Shown here one piece after another: positions 9,083 through 17,005 of a stretch of 64,000 nucleotides of DNA. The translations under genes were made by a program, and so were the position numbers. The notes below the pieces were generated by a model that did not search any database, had not been told where the DNA came from, and saw only the letters and a program-made list of their open reading frames with translations. The DNA comes from JBNAVJ01 sp049700455 (GTDB lineage: Bacteria > Bacteroidota > Ignavibacteria > Tepidaquicellales > Tepidaquicellaceae): assembly GCA_049700455.1 (NCBI GenBank), contig JBNAVJ010000001.1:682001-746000 (forward strand), read 5' to 3'. Position 1 is the stretch's first letter. Each line of letters starts with the position of its first letter.

Positions 9083-9670
9083 ATGGCAAAAAAGCCGGAA
9101 CACATTGCAATTTTTTTTATACTTTTATTAGCGGGATGCGGACTTTTCCAAACACGCGATTCAGAAAATCCTATTCAGCCACGAAGTAATTTTATACCTC
9201 CAACATCCCCAGATATTGTTCTTGTAAATCTTCAATCAGCAATTTCGGATAAGGACTTAAACAATTATATGCTTTGTTTTGTTGACTCAACGTTTTCTAC
9301 CCGTAGGTATAGTTATATTCCTGACGTCCTGTCTCAAGGGCAATATCCTATTTTCAAAAATTGGCAACTTTATAATGAAAAAATTTACTTCAATAATCTT
9401 TTGTTACTTACAACTACACAGTCTACTTCGTTGCTATTTTTTGCAAACTCTACTCTTACCGAGGCAGTAGATACTGCAGTCTTTGATGCAGATTACCTCC
9501 TTAGAGTAGAACATCAAAAGCCAAATGTAGCAAAGACATTAACCGGAAAGTTAAGATTAGTAATGTCTGTTGATTCAAGAAATTTATGGGCTATCCATTC
9601 CTGGATGGATATCAAATCAAATCCATCTGATACTACCTGGAGTGTCCTGCGAGCGAACTTTAGTTATTAG
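9083..9670 (+). CDS. Lipoprotein, NTF2-like architecture (first of a pair)
   Basis: A predicted lipoprotein of 195 residues. A short hydrophobic leader ends in the lipobox LLAGC with Cys19. The mature part begins with a Pro-rich linker, then a segment resembling a SnoaL/NTF2-like fold (VLVNLQSAISDKDLNNYMLCF) and ends WAIHSWMDIKS...TWSVLRANF. It shares spacing and key positions with the next gene, so the two look like diverged duplicates. I do not recognise a specific function. It probably sits in the outer or inner membrane facing the periplasm. Confidence 0.7.
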   Translation: MAKKPEHIAIFFILLLAGCGLFQTRDSENPIQPRSNFIPPTSPDIVLVNLQSAISDKDLNNYMLCFVDSTFSTRRYSYIPDVLSQGQYPIFKNWQLYNEKIYFNNLLLLTTTQSTSLLFFANSTLTEAVDTAVFDADYLLRVEHQKPNVAKTLTGKLRLVMSVDSRNLWAIHSWMDIKSNPSDTTWSVLRANFSY

Positions 9671-9672
9671 CA

Positions 9673-10185
9673 GTGGGAATAAAGCAATTTACATATTATA
9701 GTTTAGCTTTCAGTTTATTATTCTTATTATTTTCCTGTGAGAATATTTTTGCACCTGCAATAGATAATTCTATTAGCGGGATTGTTATTTCAGATCAGAA
9801 AAGCATTGATGGGGTTTTTATAAACTTTAAATATGCTTATACTTTTAAAGACACATCTGTATATAGCAATTTGTTAACAGATGATTTTGTTTTTACTTTC
9901 AGAAATTATGAATCAGGTTATGATGAATCTTGGGACAAACCAACAGAAATGCGTACTACGGCAAGACTTTTTGAGAATACTCAAAAGCTTGAAGTAATAT
10001 GGAATAATACCATCCTTGATATTGGTGATAGTCTACAACGGAATATTAAACGAAGTTTTAATTTAACCATTACATTTAACCCCAGTAATATTGTCAGGCT
10101 TAATGGTTTTGCTGATATGAATCTTCGTAGGACAACAACTAACGACCAATGGCGTATTAGTAAATGGAAAGATGAAACATTTTAA
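9673..10185 (+). CDS. Lipoprotein, NTF2-like architecture (second of a pair)
   Basis: A predicted lipoprotein of 170 residues starting at GTG 9673, two bases after the previous gene. The leader ends in LLFSC with Cys22 as the lipidation site. The body contains INFKYAYTFKDTSVYSNLLTD, the helix pattern of NTF2-like proteins, then beta-strand-like segments ending QWRISKWKDETF. The pattern parallels the upstream lipoprotein, although identity is low by eye. Its stop overlaps the convergent L,D-transpeptidase gene by three bases. Function unknown. Confidence 0.68.
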   Translation: MGIKQFTYYSLAFSLLFLLFSCENIFAPAIDNSISGIVISDQKSIDGVFINFKYAYTFKDTSVYSNLLTDDFVFTFRNYESGYDESWDKPTEMRTTARLFENTQKLEVIWNNTILDIGDSLQRNIKRSFNLTITFNPSNIVRLNGFADMNLRRTTTNDQWRISKWKDETF

Positions 10186-11261
10186 TGAGGTTTTTCTATT
10201 AAGTCTTTAATATAATACCTTTGGTATCCTTTACAGTTTTTCAAAATGTATTCTGTTAGATAATTTATTGTTTCATCTGATAAATCAGGTACCTTAGCTT
10301 TTAATTCTGCTCTAAGAGTTTCTTTTGAGGTTGTGAAAATTAATGAAACATCGTTATATTTGTCAGAGGGTTTGGAGTTAGCATAACCATATATATCCTG
10401 ATACAATTCTATATAGGTACCCTTTTCATCCTTGTCAATCATATGAGTTTTATAAATAATTCTGACAGGAAATCGTTCACTTTTTTCAAGTACATATTCC
10501 ATAGTTCTTCTGCTTTCTAACCAATAGCTCAGGTCTTTTGATTTTACTATTTTTTTTATTATAAACTCCTTCATCTTTTGTATATTCTCGTTTTCGTTTC
10601 GTACACAGCCATGTGATAAGTTTCTCATCCTGTTATTTAGTAGATGTGATTTATTGGTTCCATGAAAATATCTCAGTGAGTTTTCATCGTAGTGAACAAC
10701 AAATAATCCAAGTGGATTGTTAGGTCCTGGCGGAACAGGAGGGAGATTTTCTTTTCCTGGTTCAGGATCCTTCCATGATGGCCAATTTCTGATTTTATAA
10801 GCTTCGAAATTACCAGTGTATGTTTTATCTTTTATTGTTCCAACAACATTATTCCAGATGTCAATTAAAATTGTATCCCCCTGATACAGTTGAAAAATTC
10901 TTGATTTAAATTCTGGAATATTTAATTCCCAAAGGATTTTTGCTGTATCAACAAGAAAACTTGCAGGAATCTGATATTTAAATTTATAAAATACCCCCTC
11001 AGTTCCAGAGTTGTTTTCCTCTCTATCTATTGCTTCAATGTCTCTGGTTGCTAAAATCTGATTAATTGTTTTTTCAGGTAGAAGAGGAAAATTTTCTTTC
11101 AGAAGATTCTTGATTGAATGGTCTGCTTCAGTTGATGAAGGTGCTTCTACTGATAAAATTGTAACATCACCAGGATTTTTTGAAGTTTGTCCCCAGTTGT
11201 AACCTATAAAGAAGAAGAATGTATATAATATAACAGCTGTAAAGATTTTAGTAAAATTCAT
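10182..11261 (-). CDS. L,D-transpeptidase (YkuD domain)
   Basis: Periplasmic cysteine enzyme that forms 3-3 peptidoglycan crosslinks or attaches proteins to peptidoglycan. 359 residues with an N-terminal signal/anchor (about residues 5-23). The YkuD signature is seen as FHGTNKSHLLNNRMRNLSHG, running into CVRN, with the catalytic Cys at residue 219. A proline-rich PPVPPGPNNPLGLFVVHYD segment precedes the active site, as in YcbB-like members. A region of about 130 residues after the catalytic motif is not recognised by eye. It is the last gene of a minus-strand run starting at yggS. Confidence 0.88.
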   Translation of the reverse strand: MNFTKIFTAVILYTFFFFIGYNWGQTSKNPGDVTILSVEAPSSTEADHSIKNLLKENFPLLPEKTINQILATRDIEAIDREENNSGTEGVFYKFKYQIPASFLVDTAKILWELNIPEFKSRIFQLYQGDTILIDIWNNVVGTIKDKTYTGNFEAYKIRNWPSWKDPEPGKENLPPVPPGPNNPLGLFVVHYDENSLRYFHGTNKSHLLNNRMRNLSHGCVRNENENIQKMKEFIIKKIVKSKDLSYWLESRRTMEYVLEKSERFPVRIIYKTHMIDKDEKGTYIELYQDIYGYANSKPSDKYNDVSLIFTTSKETLRAELKAKVPDLSDETINYLTEYILKNCKGYQRYYIKDLIEKPH

Positions 11262-11284
11262 AAATTAAGTTTAGCTACTGAGAG

Positions 11285-12127
11285 TTATAATATTTCTATT
11301 AATTTATTTAAAATATCTTTTAAAGTCTTGAGGGCTTTTTTTCTGTTTTTTATGGTAGAATCTGCATCTAAAAGTTCTGCTGATTCGTTTTCCATCATTT
11401 TGTCTGCTATAAGTTCTCTGACAATTAAGCCAATAGCGGCAAACTTTACATTTGAATGTACGGAGACAATATTTTCTGGTATAATTGAATAACCTACAAC
11501 ATCGGCTCCAATTTCTCTGTAAAACCTTGCTTCTGCTGCTGTTTCCGATGCGGGTCCTATTAAGCCTATATATACACTTTCATTAATTTTGATTTTCTGT
11601 TCCTGCAGAAAAGAATATATTAATGCAAATTTCCTATTATCATATGCGTTGCTCATATCAGGAAATCTTACTCCAAGTTCATCATCATTTTCGCCGATAA
11701 GAGGGTTATTTCCCATAAAGTTAATATGGTCATATATTAAAGCAAGTTCACCACATTTATATCTTGGATTTAAAGTAGCGACATCTTCAACAGAGAATAT
11801 AGTACGCACCCCAAGGAACTTTAGGACATAAATCCAGTGTCCAATATCCCTCATCGAAATACCTTCATAATAGTGAAGTCTCCCATTAATAACAATAAAG
11901 TCCCTTGTTTTATGCCTGCAAAGGCATAAAATACGATTGTCCGCAATGTAATTGTAATTAAAACGTGGAGGTATATTATTAAAACTAATTTGTTTCAGCA
12001 CTTTAAAATTAGTTTGCAGTTTGTAATCCGTTTCTCCAATTATTGCAACTTCTGGGGAAAACCTGGATGGGAAAAACTGTTTTATATATTTGACTGATTC
12101 TAAAATTTGTTGTTTTTGCTTAGTCAT
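11285..12127 (-). CDS. Divergent purine nucleoside phosphorylase-like protein (probably altered activity)
   Basis: A 280-residue homologue of the neighbouring phosphorylase, with which it forms a tandem pair one base apart. It keeps NGRLHYYEG, GPASETAAEARFYREIGADV and an IPE segment. However, the N-terminal phosphate loop GxGLGG is replaced by IIGETDYK, the substrate-contacting Met of GMSxxPE is Tyr (GYSIIPE), and the base-binding ITN/ITD segment is absent (GLIVREL). So catalysis by the usual mechanism is doubtful. It could be a regulatory partner in a mixed oligomer or an enzyme with a new substrate. The reading frame is open and not decayed, so it is probably functional in some way. Confidence 0.75.
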   Translation of the reverse strand: MTKQKQQILESVKYIKQFFPSRFSPEVAIIGETDYKLQTNFKVLKQISFNNIPPRFNYNYIADNRILCLCRHKTRDFIVINGRLHYYEGISMRDIGHWIYVLKFLGVRTIFSVEDVATLNPRYKCGELALIYDHINFMGNNPLIGENDDELGVRFPDMSNAYDNRKFALIYSFLQEQKIKINESVYIGLIGPASETAAEARFYREIGADVVGYSIIPENIVSVHSNVKFAAIGLIVRELIADKMMENESAELLDADSTIKNRKKALKTLKDILNKLIEIL

Positions 12128-12128
12128 A

Positions 12129-12923
12129 TTAATATTCTAATTTTTCTATAAATTTTTTTACCAATAATGTCATTTTTGGTTCTGCAACGCTTGCAGCGTA
12201 TAAGATATGTTCAAGTTTTGCTACTTGTAAAGTATCTGGAAATCCCTCATCAGTAATAATAGAAATGCCAAAACATTCTATACCAAGTTGAGTTGCAAGC
12301 AGAACTTCTGGAATAGTAGACATTCCAACTACATCAGCTCCAAACTTTCTGATTGCACGATATTCAGCTTTTGTTTCAAGTGCCGGTCCCTGAACGGAGG
12401 CATAAACTCCTTTTTGAACAGCTAAGCCATTTTCCAATGCCACTGATTCAGCCAGAGTGATAAGTCGTCTGGAATAGTAGTGACTAATAAAAGGAGTTCT
12501 ACTTATGGGGTGATTATTTAATGGCGACCTGAAATGTAAGTTTATATGTGATGTCATAATCATAATATCAGTTTTCCTAAATTCTGGATTCAAAGCCCCG
12601 CAGGCATTTGACACAATCAAAAATTTGATGCCTAACTGATGGAAAACAGGTATTGGAAAAGTAACTTTATCGTGTTCATACCCTTCATAGAAATGAAATC
12701 GACCCTGCATTGCAATTACGTCCTTATCAGAAATTTTCCCAAATATGAGTTTTCCTGTATGTGATTCTACAGTGGATAATGGAAAACCCGGTATATTGGA
12801 ATAATCAATTTGATTTTCAATCCTCATCTCTTTAACAAGTCCACCCAGCCCAGTACCCAGAATGATGGCTATTCTATACTGTTTTGTGATATGGCTTTTC
12901 AGATACTCAACTGTTTGAAACAT
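12129..12923 (-). CDS. Purine nucleoside phosphorylase (trimeric PNP family)
   Basis: Cleaves purine nucleosides with phosphate to base and (deoxy)ribose-1-phosphate in salvage. 264 residues. Visible motifs: phosphate loop LGTGLGGL near residue 22, ESHTGKLIFG, MQGRFHFYEGY, SNACGALNP, GPALETKAEYR and GADVVGMSTIPEVLLA. In the base-binding strand the usual Asn (ITN) is Asp (SIITDEG), a change that can affect preference between 6-oxo and 6-amino purines. It directly follows the DivIVA gene by one base and precedes a degenerate paralogue by one base, so all three are likely co-transcribed. Confidence 0.9.
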   Translation of the reverse strand: MFQTVEYLKSHITKQYRIAIILGTGLGGLVKEMRIENQIDYSNIPGFPLSTVESHTGKLIFGKISDKDVIAMQGRFHFYEGYEHDKVTFPIPVFHQLGIKFLIVSNACGALNPEFRKTDIMIMTSHINLHFRSPLNNHPISRTPFISHYYSRRLITLAESVALENGLAVQKGVYASVQGPALETKAEYRAIRKFGADVVGMSTIPEVLLATQLGIECFGISIITDEGFPDTLQVAKLEHILYAASVAEPKMTLLVKKFIEKLEY

Positions 12924-12924
12924 A

Positions 12925-13554
12925 CTACTTTTTTATTTCAAAGGTATCATCAAAAGAGGATAGGTCGCTGGAAGGTGGTTCAGGGTTATTGCTAATATAT
13001 ATTTTCTTTCCTGATCTTTTTTCCTCTTCTAAATTGTCTATTGGTTCTTTTTCGGGATTAAATGAAACATTATCGAGGGTTGTAAGTTCCATTCGTAATA
13101 TTTTCCGGTTTTTCTGAAAATCCTCCAGTTCGTTTAGTTTTTCAGAAAGGTAATGTCTTATTTCATCAAGCAATCTATCATTCTGAGCCTTAAGTCCTTC
13201 AAGTTCTTGCTTCTTTTGAAAAAGTTCTTCTTCAATATTTTGTTTAAGCTTCTGGGCAGTTAGTTCACTTTCTTTGATTATTAATTGGGCTTTAGTTTTT
13301 GCATTCTCCAGTAACTCGTCGGCAACTTCCTGGGCTCTAATCAATGCCCGTTGCAAATTAGCTTCATTCTCTTTGTAAACTTCAATGTCAGTTAGCAAAG
13401 ATTTAATTCTGGTTGCCTGAGTTTTATTTTCTGATAGGAGCTTTTCATAATGTATGCTGATTGTTTCCAGGAAAGCATCTACTTCAGCTGTGTCATAGCC
13501 TCTGAGACTCTTCTTAAAGTCTTTTTTCTTGATTTCATTTGGTTCTATGTTCAT
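12925..13554 (-). CDS. DivIVA-domain coiled-coil protein
   Basis: A 209-residue protein with an N-terminal DivIVA domain (IEPNEIKKKDFKKSLRGYDT, then AEVDAFLETI), which in characterised members binds curved membranes at poles or septa. Residues about 30-150 are almost continuous heptad-rich coiled coil. The C-terminal tail is charged and probably disordered. Neighbours are yggS upstream and a purine phosphorylase downstream. The YggS-DivIVA adjacency mirrors the ylm-divIVA cluster of Gram-positive bacteria, suggesting a conserved growth or division context; SepF and YggT are not present here. Confidence 0.88.
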   Translation of the reverse strand: MNIEPNEIKKKDFKKSLRGYDTAEVDAFLETISIHYEKLLSENKTQATRIKSLLTDIEVYKENEANLQRALIRAQEVADELLENAKTKAQLIIKESELTAQKLKQNIEEELFQKKQELEGLKAQNDRLLDEIRHYLSEKLNELEDFQKNRKILRMELTTLDNVSFNPEKEPIDNLEEEKRSGKKIYISNNPEPPSSDLSSFDDTFEIKK

Positions 13555-13587
13555 AATGTTATTGTTTAATTTTAAAATTCATTTGTT

Positions 13588-14283
13588 TTAATGGTATGAC
13601 CTTTCTCCAAAAATAGCGCTTCCTATCCTCAAAATATTTGCACCTTCTTCAATTGCTATTCTGTAGTCAGAAGTCATTCCCATTGAAAGATATCGAAAAT
13701 CTTTAAATTCGGTCTCAAGGTCTTTATATAGATTTGCAAGAGTTCTAAAATTATCCCTAATTATGGCTTCATTGTCGGTAAACATTCCAATTGTCATAAG
13801 TCCTTTTAATCTCAAATATTCAAGTTTGGAGATTTCTTTACATAATGACTTTGTTTCAGAAGGTGTGATACCAGATTTTTGGGGCTCATCACTTGTATTA
13901 ACCTGTACCAGAATATCAATAGTCCGATTTAGTTTTTGAGCCTGTTTATTTATTTCCAGTGCAAGTTTTATATTGTCAACCGAATGAATTAGAGTAATAA
14001 ATGGAACTATGTATTTTACTTTATTAGTTTGTAGGTGTCCTACAAGATGCCATTTAATATTTGTATCTGTTAGATTTTGATACTTTTCCTTTAATTCTTG
14101 CACTTTGTTCTCTCCAAAATGTATATGACCAAGTTCGTATAACATTTTTATATTCTCCACCGGAAAAGTTTTACTTATTGCAACAATTGTTATATCATTG
14201 AAGTTACGTCCTGTCTCCGTACAAATTTGATTTACATTCGATAAAAGATTTTCGTAATTAGTCTTCAGATATTTATAATTCAT
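13588..14283 (-). CDS. YggS family PLP homeostasis protein (PLPBP)
   Basis: PLP-binding protein without known catalytic activity that helps control pyridoxal-phosphate and amino-acid pools. 231 residues from ATG 14283. The PLP lysine is Lys38 in TIVAISKTFP. HFGENKVQEL, WHLVGHLQTNKV, HSVDN, VNTSDEPQKSG, GLMTIG and LSMGMTSDYRIAIEEGANILRIGSAIFG are all family landmarks. A TTG at 14319 would add 12 residues and is less likely. It lies 33 bases upstream of the DivIVA gene. Confidence 0.93.
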   Translation of the reverse strand: MNYKYLKTNYENLLSNVNQICTETGRNFNDITIVAISKTFPVENIKMLYELGHIHFGENKVQELKEKYQNLTDTNIKWHLVGHLQTNKVKYIVPFITLIHSVDNIKLALEINKQAQKLNRTIDILVQVNTSDEPQKSGITPSETKSLCKEISKLEYLRLKGLMTIGMFTDNEAIIRDNFRTLANLYKDLETEFKDFRYLSMGMTSDYRIAIEEGANILRIGSAIFGERSYH

Positions 14284-14391
14284 ATAAGAAAAGATACTTT
14301 TATTTTCTCTTTTTTTCAACGCATCTAAAATAGTATAAATTCACTGTTTTGAAGTTAAGAAGCGCGTCTATATATTGAAGTGAATAAAAAG

Positions 14392-16854
14392 TTATTTTAT
14401 AAGTACAAGTACCTTTATAAAAGTTCCTTCCTCTGTTTGAAGACGTAGAAAATAAATACTTGATGGGAGATTAACAGCGAAAAAGTTAAGCTTATAATGT
14501 CCACTTGCCAAATTTTTGTTGATAATTACTTCTACTGTTTTTCCTACGATATCGTGAACAGATAGCTTAACATTTTGAGACTTTGCGAGGGTAAATTCAA
14601 TTTTTGTGTATGAATTAAAAGGATTAGGGTAGTTCTGGAAAAGAGTTGATTTTTCTGGAGTGCCAATGTTTGTTTGAGAAATAAAGGAAATGCTACCCGT
14701 AAATTCCCAGACACCTCTTCCATGAGTAGCAACACGAATTTTGTTGCTCTTTAAATTATAGTCAAGGTCAAGACAGACTGTATTTGGTAATCCTTGAGCG
14801 AGCTCAAACCATTGTTGTCCATAGTTATCAGTTGCAAAAACACCAACATCTGTTGCTACCAGATAAATACCTGTTGGTACTCCTGGGTGATATATCATTA
14901 CGTCGTTTACAGGAGTATTTGGTAGATTATTAGATATATCAATCCAATTATATCCTCCATTTGAAGTTTTAAATATGTGACCTGTTCCAAAACCGCTTAC
15001 TCCCAGTATAGCAACGTCAGGAGAATCAGGATGAATATCAATACCTGTTATTATTCTGTCTGGAAGTCCTGTTTGTAAATAAGAAAAAATCTTTCCGCCG
15101 TTACCAGATTTAAATAGTGAATTGCTCGAAGAAGCAAAAATAATTCTTGGATCTGATTTGGAAATTGCTAAAACTCTTATTGTTCCTGAAATACCTGTTG
15201 ACCACTGGAACCAGGAAGCTCCATTATTTGTTGTTTTAAAAACCTGTTGCCTTCCTGTATAGAATATACCACTTGAATCAGGATGGGCTATAATAGGGGC
15301 TATCCATTCCGCATTTCCAGTCAACCCTGTTGTAGCTACCTGCCACGATATACCTCCATTTGTTGACCTTCGAATATTGTTGAATTGATTTTCTGAAAGT
15401 ATAATGTTAGGTTCTCGTGGATTGAAACAAACTGCTCCCCCATCTCCACCAAATACAACATCCCATTTTATGGCACCAGTTGTTCTTTGAACCCCATTAT
15501 CCTGTGTACCACCTATTAAGTGTGAAGGATTATCAGGGTCAGAAGCAATTCTATAAAATTGAGTGAGGGTAAAAGTAGAATTGAGATTTGTCCAGTTCGT
15601 TCCTCTATTGGTTGAGAGATTTAAGCCACCATCGTTGGAAATAATAATAGTCGAGGGATCAGTGGGGTGAAAATCAAGATTATGATGATCTACATGTACA
15701 GGTCCCGAAGATGAATTTGTGATTCTCTGAAATGTATTGCCATCTATTGTCCTCCATAAATCAACCAATCCAACATAAGCATTATTTTCATCGATGGGGT
15801 TTACATAAATGTAGAAGTCGTACCATGCCTGGTTTGTTCCTGTAAAAGTATTTGGTAGATAAGTAAAATTATATCCCCCATTGGTTGATTTATAAACATA
15901 CACGGTTGTATCACGATATATAGAAACATATAAAACTTGAGGCTTTGACTTACATATTGCAATGTGATTACGTGTTCCAAGTGCAAAGGGAGTATATTGC
16001 GTAAATGTTTGCCCTCCATCTGTTGAAATTTGATATCCAGTTCCCGAACCAATAATAAATACTTTGCTCCCATCTGGCGAAGTTACAATATCATCACATC
16101 GGGATGTAAATACACTTACCCAATTTAAGCCTGCATCAGTACTTTTGTAAAGTCCTGCTGTTCCTAATGCTGCAAATAAAATAGAAGGTGCTTGCGGTTT
16201 TATAAGCAATCGTGAAAAATAGGAAAACTCAGGAAGCCCATTTCTTATTGATGTCCAGGATTCACCACCATCAGTAGACTTTAGTAATCCCCTCCCATAA
16301 TATGAATATGAAAAATATGTTGCTTCACCCGTTCCCAAGTATATAATTTGCGGATCGTTTGGATCAATAGCAAGAGCTCCCGAAGATAAAGATACCTCAA
16401 AATCAGACATTGGCATCCAGGTGAGTCCAGCATTTGTTGTTTTCCAGATACCACCACATGCTGTTCCTGCGTAAATGATATTTGGATTAAGAGGGTTAAA
16501 TCTAACACTTGCAATTCTTGAAGAAACGTACCCATAATTAGGATTTATCCCGGGGGTAGGACCGAGATTTATCCAGAAGCCATTCTTACTTAAAAAACCC
16601 GAAAGCTGTGTTAAGTTTTGTTTCTTTGTAAGTGCATTAATGTAAGCACCCGGTGGAAGAGTAGTATAAGGATAAAGTCGCTGTTCATAAAACCATTTTT
16701 CACGTTGGAAAGATTTTGTTTTTTGGATATTAATTGGAGCAAGCCTATAAATTTGTTGAGTTGGTACAATACCCTGTGAATAAATTTGAAAATTTAAAAT
16801 AAATTCAAATAGGACAATAACCTGTAAAAATAATTTGTAAAGTTTAAAAATCAC
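14392..16854 (-). CDS. Secreted Asp-box/sortilin-like beta-propeller protein with T9SS sorting domain
   Basis: 820 residues. An N-terminal signal peptide (about 1-27) is followed by a propeller region with about eleven Asp-box type turns, such as STDGGESW, STDAGLNW, STDGGQTF, STNGGISW, TTNNGASW and TSNGGYNW. This is the VPS10/sortilin- or photosystem-assembly-like fold often found in exported Bacteroidota proteins. The last 85 residues form a type A C-terminal sorting domain: TLFQNYPNPFNSYTKIEFTL, VHDIVGK and LASGHYKLNFFAVNLPSSIY, ending in KVLVLIK. It would be exported by T9SS and anchored or released at the surface. Ligand or substrate is unknown. No enzyme residues of true sialidases were identified. 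Confidence 0.85.
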   Translation of the reverse strand: MIFKLYKLFLQVIVLFEFILNFQIYSQGIVPTQQIYRLAPINIQKTKSFQREKWFYEQRLYPYTTLPPGAYINALTKKQNLTQLSGFLSKNGFWINLGPTPGINPNYGYVSSRIASVRFNPLNPNIIYAGTACGGIWKTTNAGLTWMPMSDFEVSLSSGALAIDPNDPQIIYLGTGEATYFSYSYYGRGLLKSTDGGESWTSIRNGLPEFSYFSRLLIKPQAPSILFAALGTAGLYKSTDAGLNWVSVFTSRCDDIVTSPDGSKVFIIGSGTGYQISTDGGQTFTQYTPFALGTRNHIAICKSKPQVLYVSIYRDTTVYVYKSTNGGYNFTYLPNTFTGTNQAWYDFYIYVNPIDENNAYVGLVDLWRTIDGNTFQRITNSSSGPVHVDHHNLDFHPTDPSTIIISNDGGLNLSTNRGTNWTNLNSTFTLTQFYRIASDPDNPSHLIGGTQDNGVQRTTGAIKWDVVFGGDGGAVCFNPREPNIILSENQFNNIRRSTNGGISWQVATTGLTGNAEWIAPIIAHPDSSGIFYTGRQQVFKTTNNGASWFQWSTGISGTIRVLAISKSDPRIIFASSSNSLFKSGNGGKIFSYLQTGLPDRIITGIDIHPDSPDVAILGVSGFGTGHIFKTSNGGYNWIDISNNLPNTPVNDVMIYHPGVPTGIYLVATDVGVFATDNYGQQWFELAQGLPNTVCLDLDYNLKSNKIRVATHGRGVWEFTGSISFISQTNIGTPEKSTLFQNYPNPFNSYTKIEFTLAKSQNVKLSVHDIVGKTVEVIINKNLASGHYKLNFFAVNLPSSIYFLRLQTEEGTFIKVLVLIK

Positions 16855-17005
16855 AAGTTGAAGTTATCTTTTAAGTTTTCACTTTTCAAGAGAATTTTCA
16901 ATCTCTCAATTACATAGCTATTATTCTCAAAATTTTGTGTTTTATTTTTTTAAAAAAAGCAATAACTTTTAACAACAATTTTTCCCAGAAACAAAAACTA
17001 CCAAT

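Noticed and set aside
16945..16958. T7A7 tract upstream of cydA as a terminator or operator
   Set aside because: A simple AT tract in an AT-rich genome; no loop and no GC stem, so it is more likely a bent promoter element than a defined site.
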